DNA of 40,665 bases from UBA4055 sp036721445 (GTDB taxonomy: Bacteria > UBA4055), in the NCBI GenBank assembly GCA_036721445.1, contig DAIMKZ010000007.1, forward strand, positions 1 to 40,665, written 5' to 3'. The position numbers and the translations under genes were made by a program. A model generated the notes under the pieces. That model had not been told where the DNA came from. It did not search any database and was given only the letters and a program-made list of their open reading frames with translations. The first letter of the stretch is position 1; each line of letters opens with the position of its first letter. Of the stretch, positions 16,192-25,290 are shown in pieces.

Positions 16192-17369
16192 TAGAACTTG
16201 AAAAAGCCTTTGAACTGATAACTGAAAACTGCCGGACTATGCCTGTCGCCGAACTGCCCGTACACGAATGTCTCGGCTATGTCTGCGCGGAAGATCTTTA
16301 CTCAAAACTCGATATGCCGCCTTTCGACAAATCAGCGATGGACGGTTACGCATTCAAATGGAAAGAAGGTGTAAGTGAATATATTTACGACGGGATCATA
16401 GCTGCAGGGGATTCGTCTGAAGAGCCGCTGGAGGAAGGTCACTGCGTCGCCATCATGACCGGAGCGCCGATGCCCTTCGGCGCCGATACGGTAATTCCGG
16501 TCGAGATCACGAAAAAATCAGGCGGAACTGTAAATTTCGAATATCTGCCAAAGCAATATGCCAATGTCAGCTATAAAGCAGAAGATATTAAAAAGGATTC
16601 GCTGATATTCCCTAAAGGAAGAAAGATCGGTACGAAAGATATCGCACTTATAGTAGCTGCCGGATTTTCACATATAAAAGTGTTTGAACTTCCGGTCATT
16701 TCCATACTTAACACAGGATCTGAGATCGTCGAACCGGGACAGCCGCTGAAATACGGCCAGATATACAACTCGAACGGTATGATGCTTGCCGTCATGGCAC
16801 AGAACATAGGCATAAATGCCGAATATCTCGGAATAGCTGAAGACGATGAAAAGAGCCTGTCCTCGAAACTCGCCGAAGGTCTGAAAAGCGACATCCTGCT
16901 GATCTCGGGCGGCGTTTCTATGGGAGAGTTCGACCTCGTCCCGAAAGTCCTGCTGGATCTCGGGGTAGAACAGATATTCCATAAGGTCGCAATAAAACCC
17001 GGCAAGCCGGTATTCTTCGGGAAAACGGACAAATGTCTCGTTTTCGGTCTGCCCGGCAATCCGCTGTCCAACTTCGTCGGGTTCGAGCTGTTCGTAAAGA
17101 CCGCGGTACGGACAATGACGGGAGAGACCAATGTTCTCCCAGTCTATAAAGAGGCGGAACTGACCGCTACTTTCAAACATAAGGGCGACAGGGTAAATTT
17201 CTATCCTGCTGTCCGCAATAACGATAACGGAATTATGAAGATCGAACCTGTAATATCCAACGGTTCCGCGGACATATCGTCCCTGTCTAAAGCTGACTGC
17301 TTCCTCATCGGCGCTATAGGCAAAAGGGAGTACAATACCGGAGATAAAATATATTATCTGGAGTTCTGA
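16188..17369 (+). CDS. moeA: Molybdopterin molybdenumtransferase MoeA
   Basis: A 393-residue MoeA of normal length. Motifs in order: FDKSAMDGYAF (46-56), AIMTGAPMPFGADTVIPVE, NTGSEIVEPGQ, ISGGVSMGEFD, KPGKPVFFG and VFGLPGNPLS, which form the molybdopterin and molybdate site. It ligates molybdenum into adenylylated molybdopterin in the last step of cofactor synthesis. The MOSC gene follows two bases later. No other cofactor-synthesis gene or molybdoenzyme lies in this window. Its start overlaps the PIN toxin stop (ATGA), so it probably shares the toxin-antitoxin transcript; no separate promoter was found. Confidence 0.94.
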   Translation: MIELEKAFELITENCRTMPVAELPVHECLGYVCAEDLYSKLDMPPFDKSAMDGYAFKWKEGVSEYIYDGIIAAGDSSEEPLEEGHCVAIMTGAPMPFGADTVIPVEITKKSGGTVNFEYLPKQYANVSYKAEDIKKDSLIFPKGRKIGTKDIALIVAAGFSHIKVFELPVISILNTGSEIVEPGQPLKYGQIYNSNGMMLAVMAQNIGINAEYLGIAEDDEKSLSSKLAEGLKSDILLISGGVSMGEFDLVPKVLLDLGVEQIFHKVAIKPGKPVFFGKTDKCLVFGLPGNPLSNFVGFELFVKTAVRTMTGETNVLPVYKEAELTATFKHKGDRVNFYPAVRNNDNGIMKIEPVISNGSADISSLSKADCFLIGAIGKREYNTGDKIYYLEF

Positions 17370-17370
17370 A

Positions 17371-17823
17371 ATGAAAGGAAAGATCGTATCAATAAACATT
17401 TCCGATGAAAAGAAAGGTCCGAAAAGAAAAATCGCCACCGGAAAGCTGATCGAAGGCATCGGGCTGGAGGGCGATGCTTCAAACAAACCGGGCCCGAGGC
17501 AGGTATCTATTACTTCTGTCGAGCTTCTGAAAGAACAGGCTCAGTGCCCCAGGTTCGGGAAAGGAGAAGAATTCATCGTCGGTCCGGGAAATTATTCGGA
17601 AACTCTCACGCTGGAGGGAATTGACCTTTCAGATATAATGATCGGCGATGTATTTGCTGCCGGAGAAGCACTGATAAGGATATCCTCCAGAGGCATGACC
17701 TGCTTCGAATTCTGCCCGTGGGGAAGGCTGGAAGGAGAATGCCCTCTGCCCAAGTATTTCCTTTTTGCGGAAGTTATCAAAGACGGAGCTGTCAGTACCG
17801 GAAGCGTAATTGAAAGAGTCTGA
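17371..17823 (+). CDS. MOSC-domain protein
   Basis: A 150-residue single-domain MOSC protein. GLEGDAS replaces the usual G-GD motif, RQVSITSVELL is the first family block, and GPGNYSETLTLEGIDLSDI corresponds to the conserved N-T-GI segment. Cys residues in GMTCFEFCPWGRLEGECP occupy the position of the MOSC sulfur-carrying Cys. MOSC domains in Moco sulfurases and YiiM-like proteins bind molybdenum cofactor. Standalone MOSC proteins next to moeA are thought to act in cofactor handling; the precise reaction is not known. It lies two bases after moeA. Confidence 0.85.
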   Translation: MKGKIVSINISDEKKGPKRKIATGKLIEGIGLEGDASNKPGPRQVSITSVELLKEQAQCPRFGKGEEFIVGPGNYSETLTLEGIDLSDIMIGDVFAAGEALIRISSRGMTCFEFCPWGRLEGECPLPKYFLFAEVIKDGAVSTGSVIERV

Positions 17824-17849
17824 TCCTCAGATATTGTAATTTTTCTTAC

Positions 17850-17878
17850 TTGCAATAATGTCTCCGATTGACTATATT
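17850..17878 (+). promoter_or_regulatory. Promoter of dnaX-ybaB-recR
   Basis: TTGCAA (17850-17855), 17 bp, TATATT (17873-17878), 32 bases before the dnaX ATG. Confidence 0.6.
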
Positions 17879-17910
17879 TTAGTCCCTTTAAATTCGGGAA
17901 GAACGCTGAA

Positions 17911-19560
17911 ATGAGCTATCTGGTAATAGCGAGAAAATACAGGCCTCTGACATTCGAAGACGTGATCGGACAGGAACATGTGACCACGACGCTGACCAAT
18001 GCCATAAAAAATAACAAAGTTCATCATGCGTATCTTCTGACCGGACCGAGAGGAGTGGGCAAAACCACGATCTCCAGGATCCTCGCCAAGTGCCTTAACT
18101 GCGAGACAGGGGTCACACCTAAACCGTGCGGAGTATGTTCCAACTGCGTCGAGATAGATCAGGGCAACAGCCTAGACGTTAAAGAGATCGACGGAGCATC
18201 CAACAGAGGTATCGATGAGATCCGCGACCTTAGGGACGACATCAAATTCTCACCGGCAAAAAGCAGAAAGAAAATATACATAATCGATGAAGTCCACATG
18301 CTCACGAACCAGGCCTTCAACGCTCTGCTGAAAACACTTGAAGAGCCGCCGGAACACGCCGTTTTCATATTCGCGACTACCGAAGTGAACGAGGTGCCCG
18401 CAACGATCCTTTCAAGATGCCAGCGCCACGATTTCAAAAGAGTGGATATTGATGTTCTGAGCAAAGCTCTTAAAGAAATTTGCGCGAAAGAAAGTGTGGA
18501 AATAGATGACGGGTCGCTGATAATGCTCTCCAAGGCCGGCGACGGATCTGTAAGGGACTCGCAGTCGGCACTGGATCAGGTCATTGCATTCTCAGGCAAT
18601 GTGATCACCGCTGATAAAACCGCGGAAGCTCTCGGGGTCACCCCGGCAGAATCGTTCTTCAGGTTCACGGACATAGTTCTTTCAAAAGATACGGGCGAAC
18701 TTATGACCTACATAGAAGAGCTTTTCGGCAAAGGCCTTCATATTCTTGCATATATCAAGGGGCTGACGGAATTCTTCAGAGACCTTCTTATTCTTAAATC
18801 CGTGAACGACGCAAAGATCCTTGATATGTCAGCCGACAACGTAAACAAACTTATCCCATATAAAGAGAGATTCGGAGAAAAAGACATTCTGTTATTCATT
18901 GACATACTCAGCCAGTCAGTACAGAAACTCAAATCATCTCCGTTTCAGAGAATGGATTTTGAGATAGTAATGCTCAAAATACTGCATCACGAACCTGTTT
19001 CAAGTCTCGAGGAAATAATCAAAAAACTCTCGGCTGTGGAAGGCGACCTTGAAATCGACGCCGAACAGATCATACGGGAGATCACTTCAGGACTGCAGGC
19101 GGGACAGGTAAACATCAAACCCGAAAGTATAGCTGAAACGGATAAAAAAAAAACTCCCGAAACTCAGCTGACCCTCGATAAATTCGTATCGGAATGGGAA
19201 AATTTTATCTGCCATATTAAAACTGTAAATTCAAGGCTCGGAGTACTTGAATTCGGAGTGCCTGTATCTTTGGAAGAGAATCGCATTCTTAAAGTAAAAT
19301 TCGACAAAAAAGATACTGTATTACGAAATCTATGTGATTCTAAAAAAGAAGAGATCGAAAAAGAGCTGAATTTCTTTTTTAAAACAGGCGATGTCAGAAT
19401 AGTTTTCGATGAAGGCACAGTCAAACATACCGACAGGATAATTAAAGTTGGGAAAAGCATAAAAAAAACTCAGGACGAAAAAAGAGCTGAACTTTTGAAC
19501 AAAGCCCCGCAGCTTAAATTTTTGTTCGAAGAACCGTTCAACTGTAAATTTATAGATTAA
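17911..19560 (+). CDS. dnaX: DNA polymerase III subunits tau/gamma (clamp loader)
   Basis: A 549-residue DnaX. The N-terminal RFC-type AAA+ module has Walker A GPRGVGKTT (45-53), zinc-binding Cys in CLNC and PCGVCSNC (residues 61, 64, 73, 76, 79), the DExH-like box DEVHML, and the sensor and Arg-finger region ATILSRCQRH. The C-terminal part from about 415 is a shorter tau-specific tail. The protein loads the sliding clamp and couples the polymerases. An A10 run begins at codon 412, right at the boundary between the ATPase core and the tail, and probably yields a shorter gamma product (separate entry). It is followed by ybaB and recR, the classical replication/recombination operon. Confidence 0.95.
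   Translation: MSYLVIARKYRPLTFEDVIGQEHVTTTLTNAIKNNKVHHAYLLTGPRGVGKTTISRILAKCLNCETGVTPKPCGVCSNCVEIDQGNSLDVKEIDGASNRGIDEIRDLRDDIKFSPAKSRKKIYIIDEVHMLTNQAFNALLKTLEEPPEHAVFIFATTEVNEVPATILSRCQRHDFKRVDIDVLSKALKEICAKESVEIDDGSLIMLSKAGDGSVRDSQSALDQVIAFSGNVITADKTAEALGVTPAESFFRFTDIVLSKDTGELMTYIEELFGKGLHILAYIKGLTEFFRDLLILKSVNDAKILDMSADNVNKLIPYKERFGEKDILLFIDILSQSVQKLKSSPFQRMDFEIVMLKILHHEPVSSLEEIIKKLSAVEGDLEIDAEQIIREITSGLQAGQVNIKPESIAETDKKKTPETQLTLDKFVSEWENFICHIKTVNSRLGVLEFGVPVSLEENRILKVKFDKKDTVLRNLCDSKKEEIEKELNFFFKTGDVRIVFDEGTVKHTDRIIKVGKSIKKTQDEKRAELLNKAPQLKFLFEEPFNCKFID
19144..19153 (+). other. dnaX: A10 slippage site, probable gamma/tau switch in dnaX
   Basis: Ten consecutive A encode Lys412-Lys414 and the first base of Thr415. 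If one A is gained (or the ribosome slips -1), translation continues for nine codons (NSRNSADPR) to a TAA, giving about 423 residues. If one A is lost (or +1), five codons (LPKLS) lead to TGA, giving about 419. Thermus thermophilus dnaX uses an A9 run at the equivalent place for transcriptional slippage. Production of gamma is inferred. Confidence 0.6.
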
Positions 19561-19579
19561 AAACCAAGGAGAAGATCAC

Positions 19580-19912
19580 ATGGCCGGCATGAACATGGAT
19601 ATGAGTTCATTATTGAAACAGGCTCAGAAAATGCAGGAGGATATGCAGAGATCACAGCAGATGCTGGAAACGACCGAGGTCGAGGGTACCGCGGGCGGAG
19701 GAATGGTCAAAGTGAAAATGAACGGCAAAAAGAAACTTATGTCAGTCAAAATAGATCCTAAAGTGATCGACCCTGACGACTCTGAAGGTCTCGAGGACCT
19801 GATAATCGCCGCGGTAAACCAGGCTTCAGAGGAAGTGGACAGGATATCAGGGGACGAAATGTCAAAGATCGCGCCAAAACTTCCTGACGGATTCAAGATA
19901 CCGGGTTTCTGA
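19580..19912 (+). CDS. ybaB: YbaB/EbfC nucleoid-associated protein
   Basis: A 110-residue DNA-binding protein of the YbaB/EbfC family. The N-terminal helix LLKQAQKMQEDMQRSQQML starts the dimerising tweezers fold, followed by VEGTAGGGMVKVKMNGKKKL and the C-terminal PDGFKIPGF. It binds DNA broadly and often sits between dnaX and recR, as here. ATG preceded by AAGGAGAAG. The stop shares one base with the recR start (TGATG). Confidence 0.93.
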   Translation: MAGMNMDMSSLLKQAQKMQEDMQRSQQMLETTEVEGTAGGGMVKVKMNGKKKLMSVKIDPKVIDPDDSEGLEDLIIAAVNQASEEVDRISGDEMSKIAPKLPDGFKIPGF

Positions 19913-20511
19913 TGGGAAAACAATCCGAAATACTTCAGAACCTTATCGATTCATTTGCCAAACTTCCCGGAATAGGCAAAAAATCAGCAAGAAGGATATC
20001 CTATTACCTGATAAATTCAGAGATGAAGGTGTCTGAAAAACTTGCTGATGCTGTTACAGAAGCCAAGAAAAAACTCGGGCTGTGCATGGAATGCCACAAT
20101 CTGACCGAGCACAAGGTCTGTGACATCTGCAGCGATATTAAGCGTGACGGATCATCAATTCTGGTAGTGGAGAATTTCAGCGATCTTTATATGTTCGAAA
20201 AACTGAATGTACACAAAGGTCTTTACCATGTGACCGGCGGACTGATCAGCCCTCTGGACGGGATCGTCCCGTCGTCTCTTAACCTTGCGTCGCTTTTCCT
20301 TAGGGTTCGGGAAAAGAAAGTAAGAGAATTGATAATCGGCTTAAATCACTCTGTCGAAGGAGACACTACCGCCCTCTATATTTCAGAAAAGCTTAGAGAT
20401 TCGGGCATAAATATAACGAGGCTTGCAACAGGTATTCCCATCGGAGGTGAAATAGAATTCACCGATGAGATCACACTAAAACAGGCTTTTATGGAGAGGC
20501 GCAACTTTTGA
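19912..20511 (+). CDS. recR: Recombination mediator RecR
   Basis: A 199-residue RecR of normal length. A helix-hairpin-helix (LPGIGKKSARRISYYL, about 18-33) comes first, then a zinc finger with Cys58, Cys61, Cys70 and Cys73 (CMECHNL, CDIC). A Toprim domain follows (ILVVENFSDLYMFE, GLNHSVEGDTTALY), then the C-terminal GIPIGGEIEFTDEITL. With RecO it loads RecA on gapped DNA. Last gene of the dnaX operon; no clear terminator follows before the next promoter. Confidence 0.95.
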   Translation: MGKQSEILQNLIDSFAKLPGIGKKSARRISYYLINSEMKVSEKLADAVTEAKKKLGLCMECHNLTEHKVCDICSDIKRDGSSILVVENFSDLYMFEKLNVHKGLYHVTGGLISPLDGIVPSSLNLASLFLRVREKKVRELIIGLNHSVEGDTTALYISEKLRDSGINITRLATGIPIGGEIEFTDEITLKQAFMERRNF

Positions 20512-20541
20512 AAATGCTGAAAAAAATCGTAATCACAATTC

Positions 20542-20570
20542 TTGACAAGATACATAACCGGTGTTATTTT
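20542..20570 (+). promoter_or_regulatory. Promoter of the aminotransferase operon
   Basis: TTGACA (20542-20547), 17 bp, TATTTT (20565-20570), 39 bases before the aminotransferase ATG. Confidence 0.72.
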
Positions 20571-20609
20571 AGCACAGGTTCATTAATATAAACAACGGAG
20601 CTTAAGAAA

Positions 20610-21803
20610 ATGGGAAAACTCAAAATATCATCAAGAGATTCGATAATGCAGGCGAGCCCGATAAGGAAGCTTGCGCCTTTCGCTGTACAGGCAAAGAACG
20701 AAGGGGTACACGTCTATCATCTTAATATCGGACAGCCTGACATCAAAACATCCCAGAAAATGATCGACGCTTATCACAACATCCCTCCCGTCATTGAATA
20801 CGGTCCGAGCGAAGGCCAGCTTTCATACAGAAAGAAACTCGTTCAGTACTACAGGAAGATGAACATTGATGTAAATGAGTCGAACATTTTCATAACGACC
20901 GGCGGCAGCGAGGCTATAATATTCACTCTTTTGTCAGCGCTTTCACCGGGAGACGAGATCATAATACCCGAGCCTTTCTATACTAACTACAACGGTTTCG
21001 CCGTCATGGCAGGAGTGAACGTTGTCCCTATAACCACAGATATAAACAACGGATTCGATCTTCCCGCTATGAGTGAATTTGAGGCTAAGATAAGCCCGAG
21101 AACGAAGGCGATAGTGATCTGCAATCCGGGAAACCCTACAGGCGCAGTATTTAAAAGAGAGAGACTTCAGGAACTTGTAGATTTTGCAAAAAAACATGAA
21201 CTTTATATAATTTCAGATGAAGTTTACAGGGAATTCACTTACGACTGCAAAGCTACTTCGATACTTCAGTTCGACGATTTCGAAGAAAATGCTGTTATGA
21301 TCGATTCGACATCAAAAAGATATTCCGCCTGCGGTTCAAGAGTAGGATGTATCGTAACGAGGAACAAAGACCTGCTCGGTCTGGTCCTCAAGTTCGGTCA
21401 GGCAAGGCTCTGCCCCCCAAGCGTCGATCAGCAGGCTGCTGAAGCTGCGGTCGATACTCCCGATTCGTATTTCACCGAAGTCCACACAGAATACACAAAA
21501 AGAAGGAATACCGCATATGCGGAACTGAAAAAAATACCCGGGGCGACGGTACCGATGCCGAAAGGCGCTTTCTACATGGTGGTCGGGCTCCCGGTCGACG
21601 ACGCTGATGATTTTGCCAAATGGCTTCTGACCGATTTCAGAGTCGGCAATGAAACTGTAATGGTAGCTCCCGCTTCAGGATTCTACGCTACACCCGGACT
21701 TGGAAAAAATCAGATAAGGATCGCTTATGTTCTTAAAGAGGAATATCTGGTCAGGGCAATAAACATTCTGAAGCTGGGCCTTGAAGAATACAACAAAAAA
21801 TGA
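20610..21803 (+). CDS. PLP-dependent aminotransferase class I/II (aspartate aminotransferase-like)
   Basis: A 397-residue fold-type I aminotransferase. LNIGQPDIKT, EYGPSEGQLSYRKKL and TTGGSEAIIF form the N-terminal cofactor-binding blocks. NPGNPTGAVF holds the Asn that contacts PLP, ISDEVYREF the Asp that binds the pyridine nitrogen, and DSTSKRYSACGSRVG the Schiff-base Lys and phosphate-binding Arg. NQIRIAYVL near the end contains the Arg that binds the substrate carboxylate. It closely resembles the AspB-type enzymes of FCB bacteria, but substrate use (Asp, aromatic or other amino acids) cannot be fixed. First gene of a three-gene operon. Confidence 0.9.
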   Translation: MGKLKISSRDSIMQASPIRKLAPFAVQAKNEGVHVYHLNIGQPDIKTSQKMIDAYHNIPPVIEYGPSEGQLSYRKKLVQYYRKMNIDVNESNIFITTGGSEAIIFTLLSALSPGDEIIIPEPFYTNYNGFAVMAGVNVVPITTDINNGFDLPAMSEFEAKISPRTKAIVICNPGNPTGAVFKRERLQELVDFAKKHELYIISDEVYREFTYDCKATSILQFDDFEENAVMIDSTSKRYSACGSRVGCIVTRNKDLLGLVLKFGQARLCPPSVDQQAAEAAVDTPDSYFTEVHTEYTKRRNTAYAELKKIPGATVPMPKGAFYMVVGLPVDDADDFAKWLLTDFRVGNETVMVAPASGFYATPGLGKNQIRIAYVLKEEYLVRAINILKLGLEEYNKK

Positions 21804-21813
21804 ACGGTGGATC

Positions 21814-22077
21814 ATGTTCGGAAACGCACCGCAGAAAAAGCAGTTCTCATATACAAGTTCAAAAAGCCTGAAGCCGGATAAGAGCAGAACTCTCAGGGAG
21901 AGAATGAAGTTCACTTCATACTCATCTCAGGACGCAAAATCCTCAAAAAAGAAAATTATATTCTTTGCAGTACTTTTGCTCATAGCGCTCGCATATATCG
22001 TGACGTACGGATTCCGGGGTGCAGGATCAGAACAGATAAAGCTGAACGAAAATGAATTAGAGAGCGTAAATGGATAA
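21814..22077 (+). CDS. Small single-pass membrane protein, function unknown
   Basis: An 87-residue protein. A basic, Ser-rich cytoplasmic N-terminus (KPDKSRTLRERMKFTSYSS) precedes one transmembrane segment (IIFFAVLLLIALAYIVTYGF, about 48-67) and a short acidic tail. The frame is open back to a TTG at 21781, inside the aminotransferase gene. The ATG at 21814, ten bases after that gene's stop and with GGTGG upstream, is preferred. It overlaps ykgJ by eight bases. No family recognised. Confidence 0.7.
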   Translation: MFGNAPQKKQFSYTSSKSLKPDKSRTLRERMKFTSYSSQDAKSSKKKIIFFAVLLLIALAYIVTYGFRGAGSEQIKLNENELESVNG

Positions 22078-22579
22078 TAACCAGTACTATTTTGATGCTT
22101 ATTTTGAATTCGTAAGATACGCAGATCAGAAAATATCAGAGATCGAAAAAAAACATACGGGCAACTTATCTTGTGGCAAGGGATGCTGTTCATGCTGCGA
22201 GGAAACCAGCGTTCTTCCCATAGAATTCTTTTCCATCGTGAGCGCAGTGAAAGACAGGGGCTTAAAAATACAGCCGGGAAGTAAAAGCTGTCCCATGCTG
22301 AGAAGATCCCTCTGCCAGATCTACGAATTCAGGCCTCTGATATGCAGAACTCACGGGCTGCCTCTGGCTTACGGTGAGGACGATGATCCGCTGATGAAGA
22401 GTGTTAGTTTCTGCGAGCTTAATTTCAAAAAGAAGATACCTAAATTTACAAAGAATAATGTCCTCGATATGGACGAACTGAACCTGGAGCTTGTAACCCT
22501 GAACGAGAATTTTATCAGGTCATTCGACGGAGAACTGCCGGAGAGAATGGAGCTTAAGAATATAGTCAGTTATCTATAA
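22070..22579 (+). CDS. YkgJ-family cysteine cluster protein
   Basis: A 169-residue protein with the YkgJ/UPF0153 signature: a Cys cluster CGKGCCSCC (35-43), then SCPML, CQIYEFRPLICRTHGLP and a later Cys in SFCEL. The spacing predicts metal (zinc or iron-sulfur) binding. The family is widespread, but its reaction is not established. It overlaps the small membrane protein gene by eight bases and converges on the acyl-CoA synthetase gene with one base between the two stops, so no terminator separates them. Confidence 0.85.
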   Translation: MDNNQYYFDAYFEFVRYADQKISEIEKKHTGNLSCGKGCCSCCEETSVLPIEFFSIVSAVKDRGLKIQPGSKSCPMLRRSLCQIYEFRPLICRTHGLPLAYGEDDDPLMKSVSFCELNFKKKIPKFTKNNVLDMDELNLELVTLNENFIRSFDGELPERMELKNIVSYL

Positions 22580-22580
22580 G

Positions 22581-25271
22581 TTAATCCAGATCTTTTTCCA
22601 CTTCGACCGTTGAATCGTTCCTTTCCTCACCGGTGATTATAAATCCCCTTTTTCTGAAAAGCGCTATCATCCTGTGATTGTCCGTCGTCGTCTGTGCGTA
22701 TATTTTTTTCATTCCCCATTTTTGTGCTATATCAATGCAGAAATCAGTTATCATGCCGCCAAGGTCTTTGTTCTGCCATTTGTCCGTGATCAGGATAGCG
22801 TATTCAGCAGTATGCTTTTCCGGATCAGAGATGAGCCTTCCGACCCCGAGAAGCTTTTTTTTGCCGTTTTCAACCGTTTCGGCAACTATTCCTATCTCCC
22901 TGTCATAGTCGATATAGCAGAATCTCGCTGCAACATCGTGAGATGACCACTGAAAGAAATATCTGAACCTTGAATATATCGATTCTTTTGAACAGCTGCC
23001 CAGAAGCTCGAGCCAGAGAGGTTCGTCTTCAGGTTTGATCGGCCTTAAAGTGATCTCATGACCGTCCAGCCCGATGCCTTTTCTGACGAACTCCTCAGGA
23101 TATGGTCTGAGAGCCAGGTGCTGATATTTTTCTGTATGCTTTCCAGCTGCAGCTACATCTACGACCACCCTTGCATCCAGGGCGTAAACACTTTCGTTCC
23201 CGACGATCAGCGGATTGATGTCAAGTTCTGTGATCTCGGGATAGTCCGCAGCCAGATACGAAAGCCTTATCATCACTTCAATAAGCTTGTCGATATTGAC
23301 CGGGGGTTTTCCCCTGTAGCCTTTCAACAGCGGCCATATTTTAAGATCTTCAAGCATTCTTCTGGCAAGTCTTTCGTTCAGCGGAGGGAAGCCGAGAGAT
23401 GTGTCGGAATACAGTTCGGCCGTTACCCCTCCGGAACCTGCAAGTATCACAGTACCGAAAGTATTGTCCTTTTTAATACCGATGATCATTTCCACTGAAT
23501 CTTTCATCTTGATCATTTTCTGAACGGTTACGCCTGATATCTCTGCATCAGGTCTCGAGGCGGCGGCGGCTGAAACTATTTTATTGTAAGAAAGTCTGGC
23601 AGTCTCCCCTGAATTTATGTCTATAATGACGCCGCCGACATCAGTTTTGTGTGTGATCTGAGGGGAATTTATCTTAAATACTACAGGATAGCCAATTTTT
23701 TCTGCAACAGCGACCGCTTCATCTTCATTTCCAGCGGGAAAAGGTTCGGTCACATTTATCTCATACGCAGCGAGCAGCTTCTTTGAATTCTCCTCTGACA
23801 GAACACTTACATTGTTCCTTACGATGCTTTTGAGCTCTTCCCTTATCTTCTTTCTGTTAAGCGAGAATTCGACGGGAATATCTCTGGGGGTTTCGTAAAG
23901 CGTCTCCAGGTTCCTTGCGTATTCTACCAGCGTCATGAACGCTCTGACAGCCTGTTCGGGTGTCTTATAGGCCGCGACTCCGTACTCGTTAAGTATCTTC
24001 AGACCTTCCTTCATGTTCTTTCCGCCGAGCCACGAAGCAAGAACAGGCTTTTTTGATGCCGAGGCGATCTCACCCACAGCTTTTGCGGTAGCATCGGCGT
24101 TAGTCATGGCCTGAGGCGTCAGGATCACCAGAACTGCGTCAACATTCTTATCGTCCAGCACGATCCTGACAGCTTTGGCTATCCTTTTCGATCTTGCGTC
24201 GCCTAAAACATCCACGGGATTCCCGTGCGACCACGCGGACGGCAGGTTCTCGTTGAGAATCTGCAGTGTTTCGTCGCCGAGCTTTGCGAGCCGGCCGTTA
24301 GAGCCGATGAGCGCGTCCGTTGCCATCACTCCGGGGCCGCCCGCGTTGGTAACGATGCCGAGCCTGGCACCCTTAGGTATCCTGTTCTTCGCGATAAGCT
24401 CAGTGCAGTCGAATATCTCCCCGATATCGTAAACTCTGGCGAGACCTGTCCTCCTGAAAGCGGCATCGTATACATTATCGCCCGAAGCCAGTGCGCCCGT
24501 GTGCGAGGCCGCCACGGCGGCTGATTCCGGGAACCTTCCCGCTTTATAGACTATAATCGGCTTCGTGCGGGCGAATGCTCTTGCGGCCGTCATGAACTTC
24601 CTGGCGTCCGTAACTGATTCGATATATAAAATTATCGATCTGGTACTCTCATCCTCACCAAAATAGTCAATCAGATGCCCGTAGTCTACATCTATCGTAT
24701 TACCGATCGAAACAAAACTGGAAAAACCGATCTTCTCCTCGTTCGCCCAGTCCAGCACTGATGTGCAGAGCGCTCCCGACTGAGATATAAATGCGATATT
24801 CCCTTTCCTCGGAAAATCAGGTGCGAAACTTACGTTCAGATCAAGCTCGGGCACTATGATACCGAGACAGTTCGGTCCGATTATCCTCATGTTACTGAAT
24901 TTCGACCTTTCTTCAAGTATCCTCTGTTCCAGCTTTACACCCTCTTCTCCTGTCTCTCTGAAACCTGATGACATTATAATAATTCCCTCGATCCCGGCCT
25001 CTCCGCACTCTCTGACCCTGTCCGGAACTTCTGCCGCTGAAGTACAGATGACTGCCAGATCGGGTGTTTTAGGAAGGCTTTTCAGGTCCGGAAAACACGG
25101 CATGGCCATTACCGCCTCATGGTCTGCATTTACGGGATAGACCACTCCCTTAAAGCCCGCCGCTACGATATTGGTAAGAACTTTTCCGCTTACGCTGTTA
25201 GGATTCGATGAAACACCTATAAGAGCTATTCTTTTAGGTTTGAAAATGCAGTCCAGATTGTGAACGTTCAT
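22581..25271 (-). CDS. ADP-forming acyl-CoA synthetase (alpha+beta fused) with C-terminal GNAT acetyltransferase
   Basis: An 896-residue fusion. A CoA-binding domain (residues 8-130, RIALIGVSSNPNSVSGK) is followed by the succinyl-CoA-ligase-like domain with GNIAFISQSGALC. AASHTGALASGD holds His257, in the position of the phospho-histidine of ADP-forming acetyl-CoA synthetases. An ATP-grasp domain (about 480-700, IGYPVVFKINSP, HKTDVGGV) and a GNAT domain (about 735-890, with LGVGRL and KWQNKDLGGMI) complete it. The same order occurs in Pat-type protein acetyltransferases, whose synthetase part is generally inactive. With His257 present, real acyl-CoA/ATP interconversion is possible. ATG preceded by AAAGGAG. 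The protein could couple energy conservation from acetyl-CoA to lysine acetylation; that is inference. Confidence 0.87.
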   Translation of the reverse strand: MNVHNLDCIFKPKRIALIGVSSNPNSVSGKVLTNIVAAGFKGVVYPVNADHEAVMAMPCFPDLKSLPKTPDLAVICTSAAEVPDRVRECGEAGIEGIIIMSSGFRETGEEGVKLEQRILEERSKFSNMRIIGPNCLGIIVPELDLNVSFAPDFPRKGNIAFISQSGALCTSVLDWANEEKIGFSSFVSIGNTIDVDYGHLIDYFGEDESTRSIILYIESVTDARKFMTAARAFARTKPIIVYKAGRFPESAAVAASHTGALASGDNVYDAAFRRTGLARVYDIGEIFDCTELIAKNRIPKGARLGIVTNAGGPGVMATDALIGSNGRLAKLGDETLQILNENLPSAWSHGNPVDVLGDARSKRIAKAVRIVLDDKNVDAVLVILTPQAMTNADATAKAVGEIASASKKPVLASWLGGKNMKEGLKILNEYGVAAYKTPEQAVRAFMTLVEYARNLETLYETPRDIPVEFSLNRKKIREELKSIVRNNVSVLSEENSKKLLAAYEINVTEPFPAGNEDEAVAVAEKIGYPVVFKINSPQITHKTDVGGVIIDINSGETARLSYNKIVSAAAASRPDAEISGVTVQKMIKMKDSVEMIIGIKKDNTFGTVILAGSGGVTAELYSDTSLGFPPLNERLARRMLEDLKIWPLLKGYRGKPPVNIDKLIEVMIRLSYLAADYPEITELDINPLIVGNESVYALDARVVVDVAAAGKHTEKYQHLALRPYPEEFVRKGIGLDGHEITLRPIKPEDEPLWLELLGSCSKESIYSRFRYFFQWSSHDVAARFCYIDYDREIGIVAETVENGKKKLLGVGRLISDPEKHTAEYAILITDKWQNKDLGGMITDFCIDIAQKWGMKKIYAQTTTDNHRMIALFRKRGFIITGEERNDSTVEVEKDLD

Positions 25272-25290
25272 TACATGAGCTCCTTTTTTT

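Noticed and set aside
19461..19468. A8 run near the dnaX 3' end as a second slippage site
   Set aside because: It lies about 30 codons from the stop, so slippage would change only the extreme tail; the A10 run is at the functional boundary.
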